Shown piece by piece: positions 53,223 through 62,432 of a DNA stretch of 64,000 nt. Numbering within the stretch: position 1 is the stretch's first letter; each line of letters opens with the position of its first letter. The position numbers and the translations under genes are program-made. Location: the NCBI RefSeq assembly GCF_003668635.1, contig NZ_RCWH01000009.1:37037-101036 (forward strand), in the 5' to 3' direction. Source of the stretch: Planomicrobium sp. Y74. GTDB taxonomy: Bacteria > Bacillota > Bacilli > Bacillales_A > Planococcaceae. The notes under the pieces are model-generated. The model did not search any database, was not told where the DNA came from, and was given only the letters and a program-made list of their open reading frames with translations.

Positions 53223-53234
53223 TTTTGCACCCTA

Positions 53235-53912
53235 CTATTCTCTCTCACTGACCCATTTATAGCCGATACCCCAGACCGTAATGAAATAATCATCAATTGG
53301 AAATCCGGACTGCCGGATTTTTTCCCGCACATTCCTTACATGTGAATCGATGGTTCGTCCTTCCGTCTCTGAGTCGAATCCCCAAATCAACTGAATCAAT
53401 TGTTCTCTCGTAAACACTTTGTCGGCATTTTTCATCAAATGGCCCACCATCAGAAATTCTTTCGGTGTCAATTTGATGGAATGTTTACCGTACGTTAGTT
53501 CGAACCGTTCTTCATCCCATACCAGTCCCTCTACTTCAATGGTGCTTTTTGGAATTCTTCTGCGCAGCAATGCTTTCATCCGAGCAAGCAATTCTTCCTC
53601 ATTAAACGGTTTTGTGATGTAATCATCTGCCCCCAAATTTAAACCTTTTATGATGTCCTCCTGCTGTTCCCGTGCTGTCAGCATGATGATCGGTACATCT
53701 GAAACCTTCCGAATTTCCCGGCACAATTCCCAGCCATTCATATCAGGCATCATGATATCGAGTAAAATGATATCAAACGCTTCCTCTTCCAGGTAGGCGA
53801 GCGCTTCATTTGCACCTAATGCTTTTTTACAGAGGTAACGATGCGGCTGTAAATATAAAGCCACTAATTCCAACATCCGTTTCTCATCATCCACCAACAG
53901 TACTTTCTGCAA
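53235..53912 (-). CDS. OmpR/PhoB-type response regulator
   Basis: The 225-residue protein has a complete receiver (VDDEKRM, phosphoacceptor Asp in IILLDIMMPDM, Thr/Ala in MLTARE, Lys in YITKPF) and a winged helix (KLTPKEFLMVGHLM, GRTIDSHVRNVREKI). It starts with TTG (GGGGGG 6 bp upstream) inside the 3' end of the kinase gene, a 26-bp overlap. The position beside CopB and Csp suggests a metal-stress two-component system, which is inference. Confidence 0.94.
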   Translation of the reverse strand: MQKVLLVDDEKRMLELVALYLQPHRYLCKKALGANEALAYLEEEAFDIILLDIMMPDMNGWELCREIRKVSDVPIIMLTAREQQEDIIKGLNLGADDYITKPFNEEELLARMKALLRRRIPKSTIEVEGLVWDEERFELTYGKHSIKLTPKEFLMVGHLMKNADKVFTREQLIQLIWGFDSETEGRTIDSHVRNVREKIRQSGFPIDDYFITVWGIGYKWVSERE

Positions 53913-55293
53913 CGGAATCCCCCCTTTTTAATTCGATTCGGACAGTTGTCCCTTTTTTTTGCTCACTACGGAGCGTGATGTGGCCGCCATGCGCCTCTAC
54001 GATTTCTTTGGCAATCGCTAATCCCAAACCACTTCCCCCGTATTGTCTGGATCTGGATTTGTCTACCCGATATAATCTTTCGAACACAAACGGAAGATCT
54101 TTTTCCGGTATGCCTTCCCCTTGATCACTAATACTTATCGTAACCGTTTTCTCATCCTGGGTTCCCTGAAGTGTTACTTGTGTTCCTTCAGGAGAGTATT
54201 TTCGGGCATTGTCCAACACATTCAGCAGTACTTGTTGAAAACGCTCCGGATCAATGAAACCAACGATTTCTCGTTCAAAGCGAATAGATAACGAGATTCT
54301 TTTCTCGTCAAAAGCTGGACGGACCAAAGCAACGACTGATTGAAAGAGGACTTCTAAAGAATATTCCTCTTTTCTGATCGAGAACTGATTGTGATCCAAC
54401 TGCGCCAGTTCAAACAACTGACGAATCAATTCGGTCAAATGTGCCGTCTCTTCCCGAATAATGGAAATGTATTCCCTTTTTTCTTCCTCAGATGCAGCTG
54501 GGCGACTCGCAATATCAGCATATCCTTTGATATAGGTCAGTGGTGTCCGCAATTCGTGTGAAATGCTGGCTAAAAACTCATTCCGGGCATTTTTTAAACG
54601 GTCCAAATCATTGGAAAGTGTAGTGATGGCATTCGCCAGCTCGCCCAGTTCATCATTTCGGTCAATATTCAACCTGACCTCATTGTTTCCATTGCTCAAC
54701 TGCTCTGTCGCTTTCTTCATCCGAATCAGTGGCAATGTAATCAGTCGTGATAACAGGAAAATCGTGACCACGGTTAGCCCGATCGCAATCAAACCCACGA
54801 CCAGAAATTGATTTCTCAGATGACTTACCATCTGTTTGATATGGTTCGTTTCCGCAAACATGAACACATGGCCTTGATGTTCTCCGGCAACCGTAATCGG
54901 ACTGTCGGTCGCGATAAATTCTTTTTCGTTCCATCTCTCTTCAACTATTTGCCCTTTTTGGGGCGCTTCACCAAAGTCGGTATGTTCCAAAACTTCCTGC
55001 ATCTCCGGTTCAATTGAATCGGAGTGAATCAGTTCGTTGCCGCCTGCGTCAGTTATGATGACAATGAAATCGGAAGCGGATTCCATGAGGGCAACATGAT
55101 CCAACGTTGCCGTTTCAAAGCTATCGGCCAATACTTCACTGTGTGTATTGCCTCTTGCGAGTAGATTCGTCATCACTTCATCCACCCGTTCATTGACAAA
55201 AGTGACGTATAAAGTCAAAAACAGAACCGACTCAATAATGATGATAAAAACAAAAAAAAGTAATCCGATTTTTAACGCAAGTTTATTTAGCAT
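53887..55293 (-). CDS. Sensor histidine kinase
   Basis: The 468-residue protein has two membrane helices (~8-30 and ~165-185) flanking a ~135-residue extracytoplasmic sensor. A HAMP domain, H box (SISHELRTPLTYIKGYAD) and catalytic domain (N box LLNVLDNARKYSP, G1 DQGEGIPEKD, G2 GGSGLGLAIAKEIV) follow. It overlaps and pairs with the regulator downstream. ATG 55293 is favoured by GAGGG 5 bp upstream. No metal-binding cluster is evident in the sensor. Confidence 0.94.
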   Translation of the reverse strand: MLNKLALKIGLLFFVFIIIIESVLFLTLYVTFVNERVDEVMTNLLARGNTHSEVLADSFETATLDHVALMESASDFIVIITDAGGNELIHSDSIEPEMQEVLEHTDFGEAPQKGQIVEERWNEKEFIATDSPITVAGEHQGHVFMFAETNHIKQMVSHLRNQFLVVGLIAIGLTVVTIFLLSRLITLPLIRMKKATEQLSNGNNEVRLNIDRNDELGELANAITTLSNDLDRLKNARNEFLASISHELRTPLTYIKGYADIASRPAASEEEKREYISIIREETAHLTELIRQLFELAQLDHNQFSIRKEEYSLEVLFQSVVALVRPAFDEKRISLSIRFEREIVGFIDPERFQQVLLNVLDNARKYSPEGTQVTLQGTQDEKTVTISISDQGEGIPEKDLPFVFERLYRVDKSRSRQYGGSGLGLAIAKEIVEAHGGHITLRSEQKKGTTVRIELKRGDSVAESTVGG

Positions 55294-55392
55294 GGCGTCC
55301 CTCTTTAAGAACATTCGGTATAGCGCATCTAGTAGCCAGCTACCACCAAAAGTCGTTGAATTGAATTCGTTAAACCGGTTTTCTGATTTTCT

Positions 55393-56298
55393 TTAATCGG
55401 TTTTATCATCTTGCAGCAATGCTTCCCAGGTCTGTGAGCCGTCTTCCGATAAGTATGCCTGATCTTGCAATGTATAGATTGCCAGTTCCGACTCATCATT
55501 CGGGTTTTGAGCGATAAAAGCGATGGCATCTTCCGGAAGATCCGGTATATTCAGTGGCTCCAGCTCTTCATTTTCAATCGTATACTTTATCAAAGACGCA
55601 GTTGTCCCATAGCTCCCGAAATACAAAGAGTCTTCGGTGAAGTGTAGCGCTGTGCCTGTTTCACTTTCCGCTGTAATCATCTCAAAACCTTCTCCGCCAT
55701 CACTTGAAAAATAAACACCTGCAGCAGTAGCTGCAGCAACGAAGTCCGAATCTGTCGGGGGAAGGGCGAGCGCAGTTACTTCACCTGCTAACCCTGCCGC
55801 GATGACCGGCTCCCACGATACTCCTTCATCATTACTTTTGTAAAACCCTGCTTCCAGCAAGGAATTTTTTGCCGGGTTTAGCAGGAAAATGTCATGGCTA
55901 TTATATCCTACAGCCATGGCATGAAAGTCCGTTTCTCCTTGAAAAGCAATCTCTTCCAAGGTTTCTCAGCTATCGAGGCTCCGTTGAATCCCAAGCGGAT
56001 TAGGCAAGTCTGAATCAGCACTCGGGTGTCCGGAAGAATAAAAGCCCTCATCTATAGCGTTGAAGCCCATGTAGTCGTAAAAATTATCCGTTGTTTCAAA
56101 CCAGTCGCCCTCCCGGTAAATTTTTGGGCCGGTATGTGATGCAAAGTACAAATCGTTGCCACTTCCTGGATAACCCATGCCGTGGACATGGCTTAACTCC
56201 CCTTCAAATGGTACCTCGAATGATTCTGTTGTATTGTTGCTGCATCCTGCTAACAAGGTCATTGATAAAAGTGCCTTCACCAGTATTCTTTTCTTCAT
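55393..56298 (-). pseudogene. F510-type sialidase-like lipoprotein gene with an in-frame TGA
   Basis: ATG 56298 (GGAGG 8 bp upstream) opens a lipoprotein (LLSMTLLAGCSNN) with ELSHVHGMGYPG and LYFASHTGPKIY, as in F510/YCF48-like beta-propeller lipoproteins. At 55966-55968 a TGA follows RSLDS. The same frame continues ETLEEIAFQGETDFHAMAVG for 190 more codons to 55393. A Gly codon (GGA) would be expected at this place (S-x-DGGxTW-type repeat). One base change or a read error breaks the gene. It precedes the kinase and regulator in the same direction. Confidence 0.75.
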
Positions 56299-56512
56299 CT
56301 TTATGTCCTCCAAATTTATCGATTTCCTGAAGTTTTTTATAGGAATATACATACTTACACAGTCTAACGGAAAAGTTTCAATTTTTTGTGCAGAAACCCT
56401 GCTTAAATTCGTATTTATTCTGCTCTTCAAGAAGATGACATCTTTTCTGCACAGCAAATGCAAATTATTAAGATAGACTGAGTGAAAGATGAACAGAAAG
56501 AGGCGATTTAAT

Positions 56513-57145
56513 ATGACAAAGCGAAACTTACTTATGGGGGCTGCATCGGTGGCGCTTGCCCTTACTTTGAGTGCATGTTCAGACAATGCAGAAGATGGAT
56601 CAGCAACAGAAAGCCACGAAAATATGGAGATGGAAGAGAATACAGACGAAGAAATGCCGATGGACGGTGGATCTGAAGAAGATATGGATATGGACATGGA
56701 TATGGACATGGATATGGATCATTCCGGATCAGGCGAAGTCCCGGACGGATTACAAGCGGCAGAAAATCCGACTTATGAAGTCGGAAGCCAGGTCACAGTG
56801 GAAGCAGACCACATGGCGGGGATGCAGGGAGTGGAAGCTACAGTGTCCGGAGCTTTTGATACGACGGTCTATTCAATTTCGTACACACCGACAGACGGCA
56901 GTGAACCGGTTGAAGATCACAAATGGGTCGTTCATGAAGAGCTTGAAAATCCCGGCAAAGAACCGCTTCAGCCTGGAACAGAAGTTACGGTAAATGCAGA
57001 TCACATGGACGGAATGGACGGAGCCAATGTGGTCATCGATTCGGCCGAGGAAACGACGGTTTATATGATTGATTACACAGCCTCTACAGGGGAAGAAGTG
57101 ACAAATCACATGTGGGTGACAGAAAGTGAAATCACTGCTGAATAA
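56513..57145 (+). CDS. ydhK: YdhK family (DUF1541) lipoprotein with Asp-Met repeat
   Basis: The 210-residue protein has a lipobox (TLSACSDN), an acidic Met-rich segment with six consecutive Asp-Met pairs ending in DHS, and then two copies of the DUF1541 repeat (VTVEADHMAGMQGVEATVSGAF and VTVNADHMDGMDGANVVIDSA). Met/His-rich segments commonly bind copper. The gene is divergent from the broken F510 gene and lies in the copper region. AGGCG lies 8 bp before ATG 56513. Confidence 0.92.
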   Translation: MTKRNLLMGAASVALALTLSACSDNAEDGSATESHENMEMEENTDEEMPMDGGSEEDMDMDMDMDMDMDHSGSGEVPDGLQAAENPTYEVGSQVTVEADHMAGMQGVEATVSGAFDTTVYSISYTPTDGSEPVEDHKWVVHEELENPGKEPLQPGTEVTVNADHMDGMDGANVVIDSAEETTVYMIDYTASTGEEVTNHMWVTESEITAE

Positions 57146-57176
57146 CTTCTATTATATTTAATACGGCTATTCGAAT

Positions 57177-57212
57177 GAAAAAGCTATCTGGTAGCAGATA
57201 GCTTTTTCCTTT
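57177..57212 (+). terminator. Rho-independent terminator
   Basis: AAAAAGCTATCT and AGATAGCTTTTT pair around a 6-nt loop, followed by CCTTTT. In the next 320 bp before murE nothing else is recognised. Confidence 0.9.
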
Positions 57213-57533
57213 TGTGCCAGTAACAGTCTTATTTACTGAATCTCGTGTCTGATTCTTTTGCTCACTCTGGTTGTACAAGATTCAACCTTGAGCTTTTCTC
57301 AACTGTATAAAACCTACGTTCAATCGAATAACAGAAATCCACTGTAAAATTTATCTGCGCGGCCATTAACAAGTGCTTTTATTACTGTGAGTGCAAAAAT
57401 GATTGTTACATTTACATTTCAAACAGGTCAATTTCTTTACACTTCTTCCCTGCTTCCAAATCTGCACACTTTCTCAATACTATTCGGTTAATATAAATCG
57501 ATTATAAAGAAGGCATCGGAGAGGTTTTGAAAA

Positions 57534-58994
57534 ATGAAATTAAGTTATTTATTAGATGGTATTGAACTGAAACCCCTATCTAACCATCTGGCTCCAGACG
57601 TAAACATCCAAGGGATTTCAGACAACTCACAAAACATCAATGAGGGCGATTTATTTGTTGCCGTTAAAGGGTTTGAAAAAGATGGCCACCAATACATTGA
57701 TAGCGCATTAAAAAAGGGGGCCGTTACGGTAATAGGAGAACAGCCCCTCGCCAATTTATCTGTACCCTATATACAAGTTAAAAATAGCCGGCAAGCACTT
57801 GGGATAGTTGCAAGAAATTTTTTTTGCAATCCATCGAAACACAAAACAGTAATCGGCATTACGGGCACAAACGGCAAAACAACGACCTGCTATATGCTAA
57901 AACATATATTGGAAAGTAATGGGAAATCCTGTTCTGTGATAGGCACTTTACAAAACATTGTAAACGGAGAAAGAATCCAGAGTTCCAATACAACTCCCAG
58001 TTCCCTTGTTTTACATCAGCTTTTGTCCATGAGCCAGGATGATATCATCATTATGGAGGTTTCATCCCATGCGTTAACCCAGCGGCGGACAGAAGGCATT
58101 GAGTTTGACTATTGTTTATTTTCTAATCTGCATCCTGAACACCTTGATTACCATTCTACGATGGAAGAATACTTCTCGGCAAAATTGCTGTTGTTTAACC
58201 AGTTGAAAGCCGACGGTAAAGCTATTGTGAATCAGGATAACCCCTGGGGAAAGAAGTTGACACAGATTTTATGGAATAGAGGAAAAACCGTTTACTCGAT
58301 TGGCGAGTCCGAAGAAAATCACCTTCGGATTTCGAGTTTGCATTCACAAGAATCCAGTGCTTTGGTTGAGACGGATAACGAATATATGACCATCCATTCT
58401 CCCATGAACGGCGTACACAACATTTACAACACGTTAATGGCTTATCTGACTGCGAAGTCAATAGGTGTAAACCAAAGTGACATTCTTCGCTCTATCGGTG
58501 AATTCAAAGGTGTTGATGGACGATTTGAAGTCTATAAACTAGTGAACGGCGTCACCGTTATCATTGACTACGCGCATACACCTGACGCGATTTCTCAGTG
58601 CTTAACAACAGCAAAGCAGCAAGGAGCCAAAAAAATAACGCATGTTTTCGGTTTTCGGGGTAACAGAGATGCGAGTAAAAGAAGGGCCATGCTATCGCTA
58701 ACAAACGATTTAAGCGACCAATACATTTTAACATTGGACGACTTAAACTCTGTGCCTTTTGAAGAAATGATAACGGCTTTAAACACCTTGCATGAGACCT
58801 TTGGAAGTGAAAAGGGAAAAATTATTCCTGATCGCACTTTGGCCATTAAACAAGCGGTAGAAGACAGCCAGTCAGGCGACTGGGTTGTGATTACAGGCAA
58901 AGGACATGAGAAGTATCAGCAAACCTTCCATCTGCCGACTGACTCGGACCGGGAAACAGTCAATTTTATAACGAAGTTGAATGAAAAGGATTAA
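57534..58994 (+). CDS. murE: MurE-type UDP-MurNAc-tripeptide synthetase paralogue
   Basis: The 486-residue Mur ligase has the P-loop GITGTNGKTTT (~108), the MurE-typical NTTPSSL, the EVSSHAL block, the carbamylated-Lys region YFSAKLLLF, a DYAHTPDA motif and a carboxy-terminal GKGHEKYQ. The amino-acid specificity loop reads DDLN instead of DNPR (meso-diaminopimelate enzymes), so the added residue cannot be assumed. It stands outside a dcw cluster and only 12 bp before a DD-carboxypeptidase gene. That suggests an accessory wall-modification pair. GGAGAGG precedes the ATG. Confidence 0.9.
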   Translation: MKLSYLLDGIELKPLSNHLAPDVNIQGISDNSQNINEGDLFVAVKGFEKDGHQYIDSALKKGAVTVIGEQPLANLSVPYIQVKNSRQALGIVARNFFCNPSKHKTVIGITGTNGKTTTCYMLKHILESNGKSCSVIGTLQNIVNGERIQSSNTTPSSLVLHQLLSMSQDDIIIMEVSSHALTQRRTEGIEFDYCLFSNLHPEHLDYHSTMEEYFSAKLLLFNQLKADGKAIVNQDNPWGKKLTQILWNRGKTVYSIGESEENHLRISSLHSQESSALVETDNEYMTIHSPMNGVHNIYNTLMAYLTAKSIGVNQSDILRSIGEFKGVDGRFEVYKLVNGVTVIIDYAHTPDAISQCLTTAKQQGAKKITHVFGFRGNRDASKRRAMLSLTNDLSDQYILTLDDLNSVPFEEMITALNTLHETFGSEKGKIIPDRTLAIKQAVEDSQSGDWVVITGKGHEKYQQTFHLPTDSDRETVNFITKLNEKD

Positions 58995-59006
58995 CGAGGA
59001 GTAATT

Positions 59007-60167
59007 ATGAAAAAATTAGTTGCTGTTTCAACAATTTTAGTTATGATCCATATACTATTCGCATCTGCCGTTTTCAGTAAAACTGCTGCCCCTTCCCTGC
59101 CAATCCTATCCAGTGAAGCAGCTATTGTGATGGAGGCAACTACTGGGCAAGTCCTTTACGAAAAGAATGCACGGTCGCAGATGTATCCTGCCAGTATAAC
59201 AAAAATCGCCACAGCCATTTACGCGATTGAAAATGGAAGTTTAAGTGATGTTGTCACAATCAGCCAAAAAGCACGAAATACTGTGGGAACCCGTGTTTAC
59301 TTAGAAGAGGGCGAACAAGTGACTTTAGAAAAGTTGTTGCTGGGGCTCTTGGTCAACTCCGGAAATGATGCCGGCGTGGCCGTTGCTGAACACATCAGCG
59401 GCAGTGTTGAATCGTTTGCTTCTGATGTAAATTTATATTTAAAAGACGTAATCGGCTTGCAGGATACAAACTTTGAAAATCCCCACGGTCTTTTTGATCC
59501 CCAACATGTAACGACAGCCCAAGACTTGGCGAAATTAACCAGATATGCGACGAAGAATGAAGAATTCATGAAAATGTTCGGAACAAAAGAGCTGCCGTGG
59601 AATGGCGAATCCTGGGACACCACTCTTTATACGCATCATAAACTGTTAAGGGAGAAACCTTATGACGGCGTAACAGGCGGTAAAAATGGATTTGTTCCAG
59701 AAGCAGGGGTCACGCTGGTAACTGCCGCCAAAAGAGAAAACTTGGATTTAATTATCGTTACCTTAAAGAGCGAATCAGAGGCAGAAGCTTACAACGATAC
59801 GGTTCAGCTATTGGATTTTGGATTCGACAATTTCGAGACTTCGAGCATTCCAACGAACAGCAGCTTTTTTGCCGGAGAAGTAGAATATATTACTCCCCGA
59901 GAAATAGTTTATACGCATCAAGCAGGTGAACAAGTAGCAATCGATGTAACAGAAGACGGCAAATTAAGAATCACCAATCAGGTCGGCATTCTTTTGTCTT
60001 CTTATCAGTTCTCGGTTATCAGCGATTCTGCGAAGAATCGTTCCTCTATTCAAAAGGATTCCGGCTCATTTTCAGAACAAGTTTTTTCAAATTCCTTATA
60101 TTTGTTATTAATAGGCGGTAGCATATTGAGTTTACTGTATTATCGATTCCGGAAATATTACAAATAA
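59007..60167 (+). CDS. D-alanyl-D-alanine carboxypeptidase (penicillin-binding protein, S11)
   Basis: The 386-residue protein has a signal peptide, the SxxK motif in PASITKIATA (Ser ~56), SxN in VNSGNDAG and a late motif reading KNG (TGGKNGFVPEAG) where most relatives have KTG. A carboxy-terminal transmembrane helix (LYLLLIGGSILSLLYY) and basic tail anchor it. It trims pentapeptides outside the membrane. It is co-transcribed with the MurE paralogue. AACGAGGAG precedes the ATG. Confidence 0.93.
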   Translation: MKKLVAVSTILVMIHILFASAVFSKTAAPSLPILSSEAAIVMEATTGQVLYEKNARSQMYPASITKIATAIYAIENGSLSDVVTISQKARNTVGTRVYLEEGEQVTLEKLLLGLLVNSGNDAGVAVAEHISGSVESFASDVNLYLKDVIGLQDTNFENPHGLFDPQHVTTAQDLAKLTRYATKNEEFMKMFGTKELPWNGESWDTTLYTHHKLLREKPYDGVTGGKNGFVPEAGVTLVTAAKRENLDLIIVTLKSESEAEAYNDTVQLLDFGFDNFETSSIPTNSSFFAGEVEYITPREIVYTHQAGEQVAIDVTEDGKLRITNQVGILLSSYQFSVISDSAKNRSSIQKDSGSFSEQVFSNSLYLLLIGGSILSLLYYRFRKYYK

Positions 60168-60433
60168 CGGGTAAGCATCCTATGCATGAGAAAATACAAT
60201 GGAGCATTCTCATATAATGAAGAAGGGCGTAAAAAATTGCTGGGTGCTATGCGAGCGAGTATGTTTAGCTGGTCCTAGTAAATCTTGCTTCGACATGTTC
60301 ATAAAAATCTGAAAAGCCCTATTCGTTAACTGAGTAAAATATTTCTTACCTTTTCATTTTCGTTAAGCAGGATATGTAAGGCTCTGAAACAAAATTCACT
60401 TAATTTTCTTATTGGTTTTATGTGGATATATGT
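60168..60433. other. Intergenic stretch without recognised genes
   Basis: AT-rich, with no convincing start/RBS pair. A short GGGCGTAAAAAATTGCTGGG stretch resembles no family I can name. Confidence 0.35.
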
Positions 60434-60474
60434 AAAACCCGTCATTCCATCATAAGATGCAATGATGGGTTTTT
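60434..60474 (+). terminator. Rho-independent terminator
   Basis: AAAACCC-GT-CATT and AATG-AT-GGGTTTTT pair around a 15-nt loop. Confidence 0.75.
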
Positions 60475-60576
60475 ATACGTCAGAAACCTTTTCAATTCTA
60501 CTTTTATGAAAAAATGTTTTTCTTGGTCATATGACGAACGGAGTGAAAGCACCCGCCTCCCCGTCATTTCATCTTT

Positions 60577-61032
60577 TTAATCTTCCTCTTCTTCCAAATC
60601 ATCAATCAGTTTTTTCATCTCTTCAATTTCCTTCCGCTGGGCTTCGATAATTTCTTCTGATAGCTGTTTCACACGCGGGTCTGTAATTTCGGCACGCTCA
60701 CTTGTCAAAATAGCAATAGAGTGATGTGGAATCATTGCTTGCATATAATCCACGTCATCAATTGTTTCCTGGCTTCGTGCCAGCCAAAACGCACCAATGA
60801 ATAGCAGAGCACTGAGCGCATAAATTGCGATATTAATTTTTTTGTTCTTATACATATGTTGCATAAACAATAGCATCACAATCGCCATAACTGCACCCAT
60901 GTATATGGCCATATAAGTTCTCATTTCACTGAAAAATAGATGGTCCAGACTAAAAATGGTCGAATACATCAACCCATACATAATCAGTGTAGCTGTCAAC
61001 ACCATCAGTAGGAAACGTAAATACATTTTCAT
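60577..61032 (-). CDS. DUF305 domain membrane protein
   Basis: The 151-residue protein has three membrane helices (LRFLLMVLTATLIMYGLMY, YMAIYMGAVMAIVMLLFM, NIAIYALSALLFIGAFWL) and a short DUF305 tail, YMQAMIPHHSIAILTSERA then DPRVKQLSEEIIEAQRKEI. The His pair and Met residues of DUF305 are often found in copper-related loci, consistent with the copper region 4 kb away. It ends in an acidic stretch. Confidence 0.9.
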   Translation of the reverse strand: MKMYLRFLLMVLTATLIMYGLMYSTIFSLDHLFFSEMRTYMAIYMGAVMAIVMLLFMQHMYKNKKINIAIYALSALLFIGAFWLARSQETIDDVDYMQAMIPHHSIAILTSERAEITDPRVKQLSEEIIEAQRKEIEEMKKLIDDLEEEED

Positions 61033-61217
61033 TTCTCATCTTCCTTTCTAAGTAGTCTTGGTTGAATTTCCCCTACTTTAGAAGTGATAAACGGCTATGA
61101 GAAAACTCCATAGAAACTGCACAATATAATAGTAAATGATTCTTGAATTGCTGGTTCTTGTAATCATCCCCCTACTATTACTCGCTCTGCAAAAAAGTTC
61201 AATTCAGCTTTTCAATG
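61033..61217. other. Promoter region of the DUF305 gene; otherwise nothing seen
   Basis: AT-rich non-coding sequence with no repeat or gene that I can support. Confidence 0.35.
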
Positions 61218-61306
61218 AAAAGAAGCAGAATTAGCTAACAACCAGCCGACTGTGCTTCTTGGTATTTTGTGTATGTTAACTTCCGTTAATCCCTCATATG
61301 TTAACC
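61218..61306 (-). repeat. Dispersed intergenic element, copy 9, minus orientation
   Basis: On the minus strand GGTTAACATATGAGGGA then TTAACGGAAG is the box (61280-61306). AAGAAGCA and TGCTTCTT form the downstream hairpin (61220-61260). Confidence 0.55.
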
Positions 61307-61594
61307 TTTAAAGTTTTTATGCTTCTCGAAAGAGTCTTTAAGGTACTGAAAATTTTAAAAATAAAAGTATCTTCTAATCTTTAGATAGTAAGCTGTTTTT
61401 AATGAATGGGTATAAGTGTGATATGCAGTATAGCTAATAAATAAAGTTTTCCCATCTCCTATTTCTATATAGTAGGGTTTGAGTTTTCGAAAAAGATAAT
61501 TTCTATGCAATAGAACTCACTCGGTAATTTTGTTTATTAACAAAGTAATAGAGCAATGAAATAGAGAAAGATGGATTTTAAAGGAGGAAAAAAG

Positions 61595-62413
61595 TTGGGA
61601 CATTTTATTGAAGTTGAAAATAACGTTAATATCCATGTAGAGGATATCGGTGCTGGTCAACCGGTGGTCTTCCTGCATGGCTGGACGCTGAACAGTCGCG
61701 CATTCGAGTATCAGACGAGTATTTTGGCTCAAAACGGTTTCCGTTTCGTCGGCATTGATTTGCGTGATTACGGGAAGTCAGATAAGCCATGGTCCGGCTA
61801 TGATTATGATACCGCAGCAAGCGATGTCAAAGCGGTGGTCAATCAGTTAAAACTTGAAAATTTCGTTCTTGCAGGCTTTTCAATGGGCGGACCGATTGCA
61901 ATTCGCTACCTTACCAAGTATGGACAGGAAAATGTGGATAAATTACTGTTGATGGGAGCTGCTGCGCCTTTATTTACGCAAAGAGATGATTTCAAGGTGG
62001 GGATGAAAACCGAAGAGGTCGATGGCATTATCAAGCAAATAAAAGAAGACCGACCCGCTTTCCTTGCTGAGTTCGCGGACATGTTTTTCGAACAAAAAAA
62101 ATCGAAGGATTTCCTTCACTGGTTCCAAATGCTGGGACTTGAAGCAGGTGCCCATTCAACAATCAATTCAGCGATTGCCTTGCGCGACGAGAATTTGCGA
62201 GGCGAACTCAAGGGAATCACCTTTCCGACTGCAATATTCCACGGAAAAAAAGATCAGATATGTCCATATGAACTGGGTGAAACACTGGAAAAACAGATTC
62301 CAAATTCTATTTTGGTGCCTTTCAAGGACAGCGGCCACGGCATGAACGGGGATGAGCCTGAACGGTTTAATACAGCGATGATTCGATTCCTTCAAAGTTC
62401 AGGGGTAAAATAA
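61595..62413 (+). CDS. Alpha/beta hydrolase (non-haem haloperoxidase-like)
   Basis: The 272-residue protein has the nucleophile elbow GFSMGG (Ser ~98), oxyanion segment VFLHGWTLNSR, acid Asp in FHGKKDQICP, and His in DSGHGMNGDEP. The early IDLRDYGKSDKP is typical of the haloperoxidase/esterase group. TTG 61595 has AAAGGAGG 7 bp upstream. The substrate is unknown. Confidence 0.92.
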   Translation: MGHFIEVENNVNIHVEDIGAGQPVVFLHGWTLNSRAFEYQTSILAQNGFRFVGIDLRDYGKSDKPWSGYDYDTAASDVKAVVNQLKLENFVLAGFSMGGPIAIRYLTKYGQENVDKLLLMGAAAPLFTQRDDFKVGMKTEEVDGIIKQIKEDRPAFLAEFADMFFEQKKSKDFLHWFQMLGLEAGAHSTINSAIALRDENLRGELKGITFPTAIFHGKKDQICPYELGETLEKQIPNSILVPFKDSGHGMNGDEPERFNTAMIRFLQSSGVK

Positions 62414-62432
62414 GCGGAATTTATCAATTGCT

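Noticed and set aside
55966..55968. TGA as a selenocysteine codon
   Set aside because: No selenocysteine insertion element is visible, the family does not use Sec here, and a Gly is expected.
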